Origin: an uncultured Selenomonadales bacterium
Lineage (GTDB): Bacteria > Bacillota > Negativicutes > Selenomonadales > Selenomonadaceae
Reading direction: 5' to 3'
NCBI GenBank assembly: GCA_900315155.1
Contig: OMYB01000003.1
Span: 1 to 64,000, forward strand
DNA: 64,000 nucleotides
Shown here: positions 1-10,100 of the stretch, in pieces
Layout of the letters: each line of letters opens with the position of its first letter
How positions within the stretch are numbered: the stretch's first letter is position 1
Made by a program: the position numbers and the translations under genes
The notes under the pieces: model-generated
What the model was told of the DNA's origin: nothing
The model's database searches: none
What the model saw: the letters and a program-made list of their open reading frames with translations, nothing else

Positions 1-1
1 T

Positions 2-26
2 CCCCGAAAACGCAATGTTTTCGGGG
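2..26 (-). terminator. Hairpin downstream of the PIWI-RE operon
   Basis: A perfect 10-bp inverted repeat (CCCCGAAAAC / GTTTTCGGGG) with a 5-nt loop lies 8 nt past the stop codon of the PIWI-RE gene. It is placed as an intrinsic terminator. The U-tract expected on the minus strand would fall outside the window, so this cannot be confirmed. Confidence 0.55.
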
Positions 27-34
27 ATTCCCCA

Positions 35-2641
35 TCACCAGGTTTTATGCTGGTTCGTTATGTTTTTGTCATTTGTCAAGTCGGGGTGTGAACTGTAACG
101 GATATATTCCTTCAGCTTTTCTCCCAAATGCAAAGGCAAGGGCAGAGCCAGTGGCTTTTCATCGTAAGCTATGGCGTGAGTGCCAAGAGCAACCGTTTGG
201 CTGAGCCAGGGAATGGGATCATCCCCAGGTTGGAGGAGGGCTGGATAGATTTCAATCAGGTCTTTGTTCGCAAAACGCTTCGTAGGATTGTCCACAATAC
301 TATTCTTTGTTGTTGCCGTATACTGGGGATCGTTTGGCCGCTGTCCGATAACATAGAAGCAGTGTCCGGATTGAAAAAGTCCGGATGCTGCATGCATAAC
401 ATCCTCTGAGTCCCTCGCAATGTATTCAGGGACTTCACCAGTACGGCGCAAACGCATAACGCGAATATTGGATTTATTGAAGTTCATACCACACAACTCG
501 GCAAGGTGGTAGTAAGGAAGCGAATCGACCTGGGCCTGACGCTGAATCTGGCGGTTTGACAGTTCAGGACAGAGATCATAGTTCCCCCGTTTCCATTCGA
601 TGTAGACCAGACAATCCCGCTCGGCATAATCCCGCTTCCATCTCTGCAGGCATTGACCAAATTCCTGTGTGGTTTTCTCGGCCTGCTGCTTCTTATTCTC
701 TCCCCACTGTACTGGTATGCATCGCACATTAAAATCTGGCTGCCAGCTTGCCTGTGCGAGACGAAGACATGCCTCTGCATACGGGATAGGCCGATTTTGC
801 CAAAGCCGACATTCCACCATGACGCTGCCACGCTCATAATCCACGAGGACATAAACCGGCAGCTGGACCGTCTGCCGCTTTCCCTGAATCGGATGGAGCG
901 GATTCAGAAGGACTGCTCCAGCCGCAATGCTTTGCAGCGCACTGGTCCGCTTAATCTTATCCCACTGGATTGGCCAAAGAAAGCCTAATGCACGGAACAG
1001 GTCGAAACAGGCATGTGCCATTTTCTCCTCATTCGCCTTCTGCTCCTTCTGTTCTTTAGGGGTCTCTACCTTGTCCATAATACGCCACGGAATCAGGAAC
1101 TGAGTCAAACGGCCGGCACGAGCAAAACCGCTACGCAATGCTGTCAGAGGATCTCCCTGCATAAGGTAATGATCCGGACCAGGCAGGATTACGAGTGCCG
1201 CTGTATAGGCAGGCTTTTCCGTTTTGGGCTGGGTACAGAGATAATCATAGACATCATCGCTGCGCATCTGGATGGATTCCTTCTTGTTATCCTGCATCGG
1301 CAGAGCCAAATCATTCCACTCATGCATCGTAAGAGAAACGGACGCATTCGGCTCGATATAGCGCAGGAGACGGCTCTGCAATGCTTCCGCACAATCTTTA
1401 TGAGCATGCTGATACCAGATTTCGAAATGAATATCCCTACCCGTGCAGTCCAGCAAACGTTGTTGGAATGCTGCCTTATCGGAAGGTTCAGCTCCGTCCT
1501 TAAAAGATGGCGGAATAGCGGCTGGTAATTTCCGGGCCGCATGAAGTTTTAGGCTGCTGATTCTAGAGATACGTGTGAGGGTAATTGGCTTGGGATCAAC
1601 GATATCCTGCAGTTGCTCACCAAGCCAGTCATGGATTTCCGCCAAATCCTTCAGGCTGACACCTGTCCCAGCCTTGTGTTTGTTGAATCCATTGTGCTCA
1701 TAACCGTTCTTGTACAAAAATGTAATCGGATTCGTCAGGGTGAATCCCATCTCCGGATTTTTGATGAGCGTACCAGCTTCTGGAAGTTCCCACTCATGAT
1801 GCTGCAGGCGTAGAAGGTCCTCCATGGTCTCATCCCATTGCACGGCGTTTTTCTTCCATTCGAGAGGAATCTTCAGCATGCGGTTCCCCGGCATCCAGAC
1901 GTGCCCGTTGATTCGCTGTGGCAAAAACGGCTCTTTCCGCGTACCATTGATCCAGCGGTGACGGGAACAGTGAAAGACAAGCTGACAAGTATTCTCTGGT
2001 GGAACAGTCTGCAGAGAAAACCGGATTCCCAAGGACCACCGCTGATCGCCATCTGACTGGATAGCAGAAATCAATTCAGACTCACTATTCGACGTACCTG
2101 CAAAATTAAGCTGCAAAGGAATGCGATTCAGCACCAGAGTCTTTCCCTGCAGTTTTTGCAGGATCTGCAGATGAAGTGCCCGCCATGCAATGTCTCTTGC
2201 CTGACCATCTGCATCGATGAGGGAAGCAGAGAACGGCTCAGTAATAAGGTCGTCCGTGCGCAGGTTATCTGCCATTTCCTTTAGTTCCTGCTTTTTCCGT
2301 TCCATGCACGGTGATTTTTTCAAGCGTCTCGTGCAGTCTACCCGCACCCATGCCTTGACCGTATACAGGATTTCCTGTCGCATCGCATCCGTGAGCGGAA
2401 CCAGCGAAACAAGCCAATCAGATTGACTTCTGCTACTCCATTTTGCATGAAGATTGGACATACTGAGGTTCAAGAACTTGTTCAGGGAATAGAGGGGCAG
2501 ATTCTGTATCCCCTCCGGCAGAATTTCATACAGCCGATCCATCCATGGTGCAGGAAACGGTGTACGATAAAGAGTGATTTCTTCCCGTGGACGTGGCCGA
2601 AATGCCGTCGTGTAAAAAATCGTATCGTTATTCTTAGGCAT
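35..2641 (-). CDS. pPIWI-RE family protein (prokaryotic PIWI with conserved R and E)
   Basis: This protein of about 868 residues is the last gene of a three-gene operon behind a REase and a DinG-like helicase, the arrangement described for the pPIWI-RE family. The N-terminal half corresponds to the X/DUF3962 and MID-like parts; the C-terminal third is the RNase H-fold PIWI module (DUF3893-type), with blocks VLVDYERG, VYIEWKRGNYD and KDLIEIYPALL. The family is predicted to bind guide or target nucleic acid and to act on RNA-DNA hybrids of invading elements. The GTG at 2659 overlaps the helicase stop, but the AAGGAG sequence just after it lies 9 nt before the ATG at 2641, so 2641 is the preferred start. 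The family call rests mainly on the gene triad plus these blocks, because PIWI-RE proteins diverge strongly in sequence. Guide type and activity cannot be read from sequence. Confidence 0.82.
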   Translation of the reverse strand: MPKNNDTIFYTTAFRPRPREEITLYRTPFPAPWMDRLYEILPEGIQNLPLYSLNKFLNLSMSNLHAKWSSRSQSDWLVSLVPLTDAMRQEILYTVKAWVRVDCTRRLKKSPCMERKKQELKEMADNLRTDDLITEPFSASLIDADGQARDIAWRALHLQILQKLQGKTLVLNRIPLQLNFAGTSNSESELISAIQSDGDQRWSLGIRFSLQTVPPENTCQLVFHCSRHRWINGTRKEPFLPQRINGHVWMPGNRMLKIPLEWKKNAVQWDETMEDLLRLQHHEWELPEAGTLIKNPEMGFTLTNPITFLYKNGYEHNGFNKHKAGTGVSLKDLAEIHDWLGEQLQDIVDPKPITLTRISRISSLKLHAARKLPAAIPPSFKDGAEPSDKAAFQQRLLDCTGRDIHFEIWYQHAHKDCAEALQSRLLRYIEPNASVSLTMHEWNDLALPMQDNKKESIQMRSDDVYDYLCTQPKTEKPAYTAALVILPGPDHYLMQGDPLTALRSGFARAGRLTQFLIPWRIMDKVETPKEQKEQKANEEKMAHACFDLFRALGFLWPIQWDKIKRTSALQSIAAGAVLLNPLHPIQGKRQTVQLPVYVLVDYERGSVMVECRLWQNRPIPYAEACLRLAQASWQPDFNVRCIPVQWGENKKQQAEKTTQEFGQCLQRWKRDYAERDCLVYIEWKRGNYDLCPELSNRQIQRQAQVDSLPYYHLAELCGMNFNKSNIRVMRLRRTGEVPEYIARDSEDVMHAASGLFQSGHCFYVIGQRPNDPQYTATTKNSIVDNPTKRFANKDLIEIYPALLQPGDDPIPWLSQTVALGTHAIAYDEKPLALPLPLHLGEKLKEYIRYSSHPDLTNDKNITNQHKTW

Positions 2642-2655
2642 GTATTGGTTCTCCT

Positions 2656-5600
2656 TCACATCATCTGCAGCGCCGTCAGGAACGGTTCATACAGATTTTT
2701 CATGATAACACCATATTCCGGGTTGCTGCACTCCCGCTCCAAATAGGAACGTAACGCTGCGATGGTATCAAAACCATCTTTTGTCCTTTTATGGAAAGCC
2801 CCGTCAACAAAGTAAACATAAGGCGCTTCGCGATCAAAGTCACGGATGCGGCAGAGACGTCCGTAAATCTGCAAAATCAGGACAAATAAGTCCGCAATGA
2901 CATCTTTCCGATACTCCGGGTCATCGATATCACTCAGCGGTGTACTGCAACATTTCTCGAGATGGTACCATTCCTGGACTGCTCCATCGCGGATGTCCTT
3001 TGAGGTCTGGTACACATCCTCGACAGGATTGTTACGCATACGATGCATCATTTTTCCGTTTAACTTAAGCTGAATTTGCTCAAGATCATTCGGATTGGTC
3101 ATCGGACGCGTCAAGAAAAATACGCTGGTAAAGCTGGCATGACCACTTTCCTCCACAATGTTGTAGCCTCGTGCAATGAGCACGGCCGGCGCAACGAGGA
3201 TACGCGCTTTATGTGCTGAGAAATACGGCAGGTCTCCCAGGATGAGTTGCGACTCTCCAACAGCCTCCCGACTAAGGGCGGCAACACTATCCTTCCCGCC
3301 GAAATCACGCAATTCAGGGCAATGGCAAAGTATTTCACGGATGAGCTTTGCCTGCTGATAGCTATTTACGATCAGCAGGATTTTCCCCGTGCGCTTCTGT
3401 AGATTTTCTACCATAGCGGGCAAAGCGTCCATCGCCAGTTGCTTCAGGATTTCCATGCGGTCATCCCGATCATAACTGCCAGAAAAACGGTGTGGATTTC
3501 CGGCTGCCAGATCGATGAAGCAGGCATTCCGCAGAAAAGCTGGAATTTTGGGAGCAGACTGGAGTAAATAGTCGACCGGGGCCTCCACATGGTAGGTCCA
3601 CGAGCCGGGAAGAAAGCTTGTTCCAGAGAGCAGAACGATAGAGGCTCCACGAGGATTTCCCTGTTTATCAACACGCAGCTGCGGTGCCCGTGTCAGCAGA
3701 GTGCGCCCCAGAGCATAGTGGCGAAACAGCAGCAAATTATCCTTTGGATGGACGCGCCGGATACCAAACAAATTGCCAAGCAGGGCGGATGGGAAGAACG
3801 CCTGCTGCCGCACGAAACGGGTCCGCAGGAAATTCAGCAATGGCTCATCTCCATGCCCAAGAAGTCCTGCTTCCCCCAACGTATCGTTGATACGGAGGAG
3901 CAGCGCATCGAAATAAGCGAGTGGGATAAGTACGCGCAATCTTTTCTCGATTTTTTCCCGCTTCTCTTTGTCATTCCAGGCATCATAGTCCTTTTTCCTA
4001 TTGGCCGCTTGCTTTATGCTTTTTTCTGCCTGCACCTCACTTTGGATGCGCTCCATATAGTGGCTTATCGCGGTGTTGTAGTCCACACCGGATTCGTAAG
4101 ATTGTCTGGACCCACTCCACGATAACTGCATGAGGTTGTTCAGTTCCGATGTTCCAAGATGATGAAAGACCAGATTCTTGAGTTCTTCAAGGACGATATC
4201 CGGCAGATAAGGCTCCAATGTGTGCAGGACAGTCCAAGAACTGAACGTATCGGGAAAAAGATGCTTCACCGTCCCTTGTAAATCGTTTAGTGCCTGAATA
4301 ATCCGAAGGTTAATCTGTGAAGAACGGATGGCTATTTCGTGCTGAGATTGCGCCCAATCATCCTGAATAAGCAAATTATTGTCCATTTCGTAGAATGCTT
4401 TCTCCGAAGGCGCGCGCTGACTCAGGAAATCGTTGAAGGAAACCTGTGGCGTAAAAAGCTCATCGAGCTGCGTTTGCATCGCATCGCATTCATCCGCGAA
4501 AATAACATCAAAATCAAGCAAAGCATGTTCCAGGAACAACCGGCGATCAGCTGTACGCATATATACGAGTCCAGCCAGTGTTGTCACAACGATTTGGCTC
4601 TGCTGTGCTTCCCGCGCCATGCGCATGACCGAGCATGTATCATGGAAGGGACACGTGTAATAGGTTTTCTTCTCTTTCGCCCCATGCAGGCGATGGCACG
4701 GTGGTGTCTGGTCCGGACAATCACTAGAGAGATCGAATCCCTCAAGCAGGCAGATGGTATCCAGATAACGTGACATATCTGCATCGAGAAAGTCATCCCC
4801 ATCCTTCAGCAGCTGTTGAACATATTTCTCCCGATTGCGGATACCAATAAGTGGCGAACAGGAGATGGACAGAGAACGAAAGAAGCGCGTCATCTCGATG
4901 ACATGCGCAGCTGTATCCTGCAGGATAACGATGCGAAGTCCGCGCTCAGCAAGCAGGTAGGCCGAAGTACGCAGGAATATCGTCTTACCTGCTCCAACCA
5001 TACCAACGATATGCGTGCATCCCTTGAGATGGATTTCATCTTCTTTTCGCAGTTCATTATCCTGCACGGCCAGGACCGGATTTTCTTGCAGAACTTTGAT
5101 GGCAGGGTCCTTGGGACGAATAGAGCGGATTTTTTCTGCTGCCTGCAACAGTTCCTGCCGCGAGAACGAAATGATTTTCCGTTCTGGATTTGCTGCTGAT
5201 ACGGAAGATGTATCCGTCAATGGCATTTTCCAATCCTCAGCAACCCATTTGAAGGTAACCTGAGGCAGATTTCCTTTATTCACCAGACGCTTCGTCCAGC
5301 TCGCCTCTCCGTCTGGAAACGCTTTCCGTGGGCTCTCCTTCTCCTGGTCAAGCAGCAGAAAGGCACGGTACTCCTTCAAGCGATTATCAGCTGACCACTC
5401 GATGTTCTTATTACGAACAAGAACCCCCTTCTCTTCATCATAATTATAGAGACGTATGGTCTGAAATGCCTCGTGCTGATACCATTGCCAGCAATTCTCC
5501 CACGTCGTGCGTGAACGGAACGGGCGAAGTACCAGCGTCGCCTGCTGGATAAGATAAAGATCCGGTGTCCGTGCCGGATGCCCCATGAGATAATATCCAG

Positions 5601-5775
5601 TAAAAAGAAAATACCCCTGCCTCGGATCATGGTGCGGACAGAAATGATGCAATACGGATAGGGCAAGTTCAAAACGGATGAACATGTTATCCGTACACCT
5701 TTTCAGTTTGTAGTGCTGAATGATCTTCTTTACTTGCAGGCGAGGGAAAGATGGAAATGGATTTGATTCAGACAT
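2656..5775 (-). CDS. DinG/XPD-like superfamily 2 helicase of the pPIWI-RE system
   Basis: A 1039-residue protein whose N-terminal ~240 residues resemble the accessory domain found before the helicase in pPIWI-RE loci. The helicase core follows: Walker A GMVGAGKT near residue 258; four cysteines at about 353, 360, 375 and 381 in the position of the XPD/DinG [4Fe-4S] cluster; and a DECD box (FADECDAMQ) near 428 in place of DEAH. C-terminal motifs include LLSGTSFLPG and a late IYGRLCRIRDFDR block like motif VI. It should be a 5'-3' DNA or R-loop unwinding enzyme by family analogy. Start 5775 has a strong GGAGGTG 7 nt upstream. It overlaps the upstream REase gene by 8 nt and its stop overlaps the alternative GTG of the PIWI-RE gene, so translation is probably coupled. 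Confidence 0.85.
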   Translation of the reverse strand: MSESNPFPSFPRLQVKKIIQHYKLKRCTDNMFIRFELALSVLHHFCPHHDPRQGYFLFTGYYLMGHPARTPDLYLIQQATLVLRPFRSRTTWENCWQWYQHEAFQTIRLYNYDEEKGVLVRNKNIEWSADNRLKEYRAFLLLDQEKESPRKAFPDGEASWTKRLVNKGNLPQVTFKWVAEDWKMPLTDTSSVSAANPERKIISFSRQELLQAAEKIRSIRPKDPAIKVLQENPVLAVQDNELRKEDEIHLKGCTHIVGMVGAGKTIFLRTSAYLLAERGLRIVILQDTAAHVIEMTRFFRSLSISCSPLIGIRNREKYVQQLLKDGDDFLDADMSRYLDTICLLEGFDLSSDCPDQTPPCHRLHGAKEKKTYYTCPFHDTCSVMRMAREAQQSQIVVTTLAGLVYMRTADRRLFLEHALLDFDVIFADECDAMQTQLDELFTPQVSFNDFLSQRAPSEKAFYEMDNNLLIQDDWAQSQHEIAIRSSQINLRIIQALNDLQGTVKHLFPDTFSSWTVLHTLEPYLPDIVLEELKNLVFHHLGTSELNNLMQLSWSGSRQSYESGVDYNTAISHYMERIQSEVQAEKSIKQAANRKKDYDAWNDKEKREKIEKRLRVLIPLAYFDALLLRINDTLGEAGLLGHGDEPLLNFLRTRFVRQQAFFPSALLGNLFGIRRVHPKDNLLLFRHYALGRTLLTRAPQLRVDKQGNPRGASIVLLSGTSFLPGSWTYHVEAPVDYLLQSAPKIPAFLRNACFIDLAAGNPHRFSGSYDRDDRMEILKQLAMDALPAMVENLQKRTGKILLIVNSYQQAKLIREILCHCPELRDFGGKDSVAALSREAVGESQLILGDLPYFSAHKARILVAPAVLIARGYNIVEESGHASFTSVFFLTRPMTNPNDLEQIQLKLNGKMMHRMRNNPVEDVYQTSKDIRDGAVQEWYHLEKCCSTPLSDIDDPEYRKDVIADLFVLILQIYGRLCRIRDFDREAPYVYFVDGAFHKRTKDGFDTIAALRSYLERECSNPEYGVIMKNLYEPFLTALQMM

Positions 5776-6955
5776 GGTGTTTCACCTCCCTAATCTGTTT
5801 CCTGAGTTGTTTTAGCGTACAGCATTGCATCTTCACGCCATCCGGCAGATACTCGTCAAAGTCATGTAAATGCCTTTCAACATGGCGACAGTATCCAGGA
5901 TGCTCACGCTCTGCTGCATCAGGAATGACATAGATATTTCGTGAGCAATCTCCATCCAGTAGAAAATTGCCCTCGTCAATCTGCTGGCACAGCCCCTCAG
6001 CAAAGTGATAATCTTTCGCATCAATGGCCCAGTGCTCCGTTCCGACGGTCAAACGCAGGTCATAACGGTCCATCTTCGGCCAAAGATCATAAGCAATCCC
6101 AAGATCTCGACAGGCCATAGCAATATTTTTCTCAAGCAAACCCGGAATCGCAATATATCGCATGACGCCTCGCTTCAATCGGTACATATTCATAAGTTTC
6201 TTCTCCTCTGGTATACGTCCACGCAGGTTATGGCGATGCGTACAGCAATGGTACCCACCCCGATTTCGCGTCATAGGCCAGCCACAATCCGGACAGATAC
6301 CATAGACCCCATCTGGCAGCCTCTCATAGGCTGCATTCAGAAGCTCTGCAAAACTATCCCGCTCATCATCAGCATCCAATAGAACCGACCTCCATCCATC
6401 TCCCGAAAGCATAGGATGCTCGATGATAAAGCGCCTGCCTTTCACGTAATACGACGGACTATCTTCATCCAGCAAAAGCTGAAAAACCTGCCCCTCCTCC
6501 AGCCCAGCCAGAACATCTTTTTCCAGATTCTCATGCACATAGTCCTGTGCTTCCTGCGTAAGATAGAACTGCTTCTTTTTCTGATGGAGACGGACGAGCT
6601 GTAAATCCCCCCAGTATTCCTTCCATCGTTTCAACTGTCCCAGGCCCAAATTTCCTCTTTCTGTATTCCATCCTTCCAGCCACTCGCCAAAGGGTCGATT
6701 GGCATAATGTGTCAGGAAATACGTGATATCCATTTGGTCAAAGATGGATGAATCCTGCGTATAGCGATACCGGAGCAGCATGAACAGGCTGATTCCCTGC
6801 CGGAGTTCCTGTCGTCCCTGACGCTGCCGCTTTTGAATCTGTTCTTCGTCGAGCGCCACAAAATCCTGTGTCTTTATCAGATACAGTCCATGAGCCGACA
6901 ATCCTAAAGCTTTCCGCAAAGCCATATCATCATTTCTCTTCGTAAAATTCTCCAT
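5768..6955 (-). CDS. Zinc-ribbon PD-(D/E)XK endonuclease of the pPIWI-RE system
   Basis: First gene of the triad. Numbering from the in-frame ATG at 7009, a zinc ribbon is formed by CPDC at 239-242 and YHCCTHRH around 253-260. The C-terminal third carries a restriction-endonuclease fold: LEKNIA (E near 293), YDLRL (D near 317) and HWAIDAKDY (D330-x-K332), consistent with a D...DxK catalytic centre. The N-terminal ~190 residues look like helical, possibly DNA-binding, sequence. This matches the REase that accompanies pPIWI-RE and DinG-like genes, where it is the predicted effector. The start is uncertain. The ATG at 7009 has no visible ribosome binding site; the ATG at 6955 has a weak AGAAAGG. 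A possible -10 (TACAAT) is at 7045-7050. The minus-strand gap to the next gene upstream is short and otherwise empty. Confidence 0.78.
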   Translation of the reverse strand: MENFTKRNDDMALRKALGLSAHGLYLIKTQDFVALDEEQIQKRQRQGRQELRQGISLFMLLRYRYTQDSSIFDQMDITYFLTHYANRPFGEWLEGWNTERGNLGLGQLKRWKEYWGDLQLVRLHQKKKQFYLTQEAQDYVHENLEKDVLAGLEEGQVFQLLLDEDSPSYYVKGRRFIIEHPMLSGDGWRSVLLDADDERDSFAELLNAAYERLPDGVYGICPDCGWPMTRNRGGYHCCTHRHNLRGRIPEEKKLMNMYRLKRGVMRYIAIPGLLEKNIAMACRDLGIAYDLWPKMDRYDLRLTVGTEHWAIDAKDYHFAEGLCQQIDEGNFLLDGDCSRNIYVIPDAAEREHPGYCRHVERHLHDFDEYLPDGVKMQCCTLKQLRKQIREVKHHV

Positions 6956-7145
6956 ATCAAAACCGGCCTTTCTACTGACACGGGTGAGGGGAAATGCCTC
7001 TCTTCCCATACATGAACCATAGCATCATCATTTGGTATGGTTCTATTGTACAGCCTTTTCCCCGATATCGAGGTACACGAATAGGGAGATTTTCCGGCAT
7101 AAACCATACGATTTGTGGTTTCCGTTTTTCCTTTTTGCAGGTATC

Positions 7146-7169
7146 AAAAAAAGCCGGCTTTTCGCCGGC
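7146..7169 (-). terminator. Intrinsic terminator of the EAL/GGDEF gene
   Basis: GCCGGC-GAAAA-GCCGGC on the minus strand followed by seven T residues, 15 nt past the stop codon at 7184. A textbook rho-independent terminator. Confidence 0.85.
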
Positions 7170-7183
7170 ATATTTTATAAAAA

Positions 7184-10100
7184 TTATGCGTCTGCGTCGC
7201 CGTAGCAGGTCTGGTTGCGGCCTGCTTTCTTGGCGCGGTAGAGGTTCTCATCCGCCCGGGTCACCAGTGCATTGATCTCCTCGCGCGTCTTCGGAGTGCC
7301 AAAAGCGACGCCGCAGGAGGTGTGGATGGGCAGCGTAATGTCGATGATCTGCCGCGACGCGAGCGAGGTGCGGAACAGCGTATCATTCTCTTTGACTTCC
7401 TCCATCGAGGTGCAAGTCCCGATGACGAGGAACTCATCGCCGCCGTAACGGTAGCAGCGCGCCAGGCCATACGTCTGATCGAGGGCATGGCTGACGATGC
7501 GCAGCGTCTCATCGCCGTAGCGATGCCCGTACGTATCGTTGAAATCCTTGAAATGGTCGATATCCATCATCTGAACGAAAATGTGATGCCCGGCCATATG
7601 ATCGAGATCCGTATCGAGCGTGCGGCGGTTGCGCAGGCCGGTCAGGGCATCTCGTTTCGCCGCCTGCTCGAGGCTCATGAGTTTGTCGCTGAGTGCCGTC
7701 ACATCGGAGAAGATGCCGTAGAGTCCCGTGATCTTTCCCTGCGTGAAGACGGGGTTTGCAAAGAACAGGACACGGCGGACCTGTTCGTTCACACGGATGG
7801 ACAGGGGTACCTGCACGGACTTTCCTTCCCGGAGGACGAGCTGTTCGAGTGCCTCGTATTTCTCCTCATCGACAACGCGTCCCATTTCCCGCGACGTCTT
7901 GCCGATGAGCTGCTGGAACGTCGTCCCGTAGAAATGCAGGAAACGCTGGTTTGCACCGACGAACACGCCATGCTCATTCATCCAGAACATGCTGATATTC
8001 GCCCCGTCGACACTGCGCATGACCATCTTGCGGTTATCTTCCCGGGATGGATAAAACTTGCTGAGCCAATCGTCATTCTGCTTGCCGAGGACCGCCGTAT
8101 CCGCGAGGAAAGCGCGGGTATCTTCACAGATGGCGATGAGTTTCAGGCGGACCGTCCAGTGATATTTCTGCGTTGCATAATAATACGATGTCATATCGCC
8201 GATGTGCTTCAGTTCCTCCTGGGCGTTCCACAGGTGGATCATGTTCTCATCTTTCGCATGTACCTCCATCCACTGTGCATCCTCGGATGGGGGCGTCCCG
8301 ACCTGCCGGAACCATTGCTCCGAATTCGGCGACAGATACAGCGTCTGGATTTCATCCCCCCGTATCGCAAAAACCGAGGCGGAGATGGAATACTGCAGCG
8401 ACTCGCCCGGTACCGATTTTTGATAAGCCAGTACGTTGACGCGGCCGATATCGCGGTAAAAATGGAACTCATCGATGGTCTCGAACTTTTCTTCCGGATA
8501 GACCTTCGCAATCTCGTCATCCGTATAGTAAAGCTCCTGTTCCCCGCCCGGCGCCTCGATGAGAAAACAGCCGATAGACTTCAGGTAGGCCTTGCTGCTT
8601 TTCTCGCGGACACCGGCAGCGAGCGGCGTGATGCCGACGGAGACGAGCGAGTTTGCCGTATCCTTGAGGAAGATGCGCGCCTTTTCGCTCGTGAAAGCAT
8701 CGTCATCCAGCACAAGTTCCACATAATCCAGCATGAAATCCTTCAGGAACAGCATCGTGCTGCTGCTGAAAAAGCTCTGCTCGACATTCATGGCAATCTG
8801 ATAGCCATCCTGATGGAAGGCCTCGAGCGCCCGCTTGCTTTCGTCCGGCGTCTTCATCACGTCGAACCCGCGGAATTTCAGGATGAGCATCTGATGCGGG
8901 ATCGCGTGGGCGCGCAGGAGCTCATTCAGTTCCTCATGGAAATGCGGATCGATGAAGGTGCGCGGCGAAATCTCGATCATCGTTGGCACGCAGTTGAAGC
9001 GCTCCTGCATGAGCCGTTCCATCTGCGTCGCCACGATGCCCGCCATGAAACGGTCGAGCTCATGGATGAGGCTGGAGTCATCGAGCGCACTCGTCAGCAG
9101 ATTCCGATCGAAACGGCCGCGTTCCGGGTCGTTCCACTCCGGGCATGCCTCAGCGAGGGCGATCTTATGGCAGAGCTGGTCCTCGTACAGTTTATACCCC
9201 AGGCGGATGAAGCCCTCATGCACGGCAGAGGTATACGTATCGAGGATATACTGCTGGGCCTCTCCGCTCAGGAAGCGCGGCACAGACTCGCTGCGCATGC
9301 GGTTGGCATCGGCAAAGAGGCGGCTCATGGTCTCGAGGTCCATGAGGATGACAAAGAAGATATCGCCGTACTGCTGATGGTGGATGAGATGCCCCGCATT
9401 CAGCAGGACTTTCTCGCTGCCGTCTTTGCACAGGACATGGTAGACGACATAGTCGCGATGCCGGTTGACCGTATCGCTGATCTGATTCCAGACGGACTTC
9501 TCGACCCGATCGATATCATCCGGGTGCACCATCGTGTGGAAACTGCCCTTCGTCAGCTTCAGAAAATCATCCATGTCGCCGCAGCCGAACAGCCGGATGC
9601 ATTCCTCATTCGCATAAAAGATGCGCTCATCCCCGTGCGCCTGATAGATGAGCACGGCACCCGGAACGCCGTCGGCGAGGTCTTCGAAATTAAACTCGGC
9701 CGCCATGTTCTCGATGCGGAACGACGTAATGAGGAATGCCTTCCGCCCGCCCTGCGACGTGATGAGCTGGCTGCGCAGCTTGCCCGGGAACGAGGCATCG
9801 TGGAAATATCCCTCGGCAATCTCGCCGCGCACGCGGAGCTGGCTCGTCGTATCGCGCAGCGTCTGATAGACTTCGAGGAGGCCCTGGTCGTTCTGCTTGT
9901 TGACCTCTGCCTCCGTCCGCACGCCGCGCTCGCGCAGCCAACGCTTGCCTGTCTCGTTCGTATACAGCGTCCGGAGGCCGCCCTCCTCCCACAGGAGGAT
10001 CGTGACCATCTTCGGGCTTTCGGAGGGTTCGAACCCTTTGCCGATATACGGATCGGCCTTGAAAAGAACGTTGACGAGGGATAGCTCTTTGAAGAACTCG

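Noticed and set aside
35-7009. Ordinary helicase-nuclease or DISARM-like locus
   Set aside because: No methyltransferase, DUF1998 or PLD gene is linked, and the 868-residue protein has PIWI-RE-type blocks and the matching gene order.
7322-10084. Plus-strand open frame of 920 codons
   Set aside because: It is antisense to the EAL/GGDEF protein. High third-position GC keeps the opposite frame open; the translation lacks recognisable domains and is rich in Arg/Glu/Ile runs typical of shadows.
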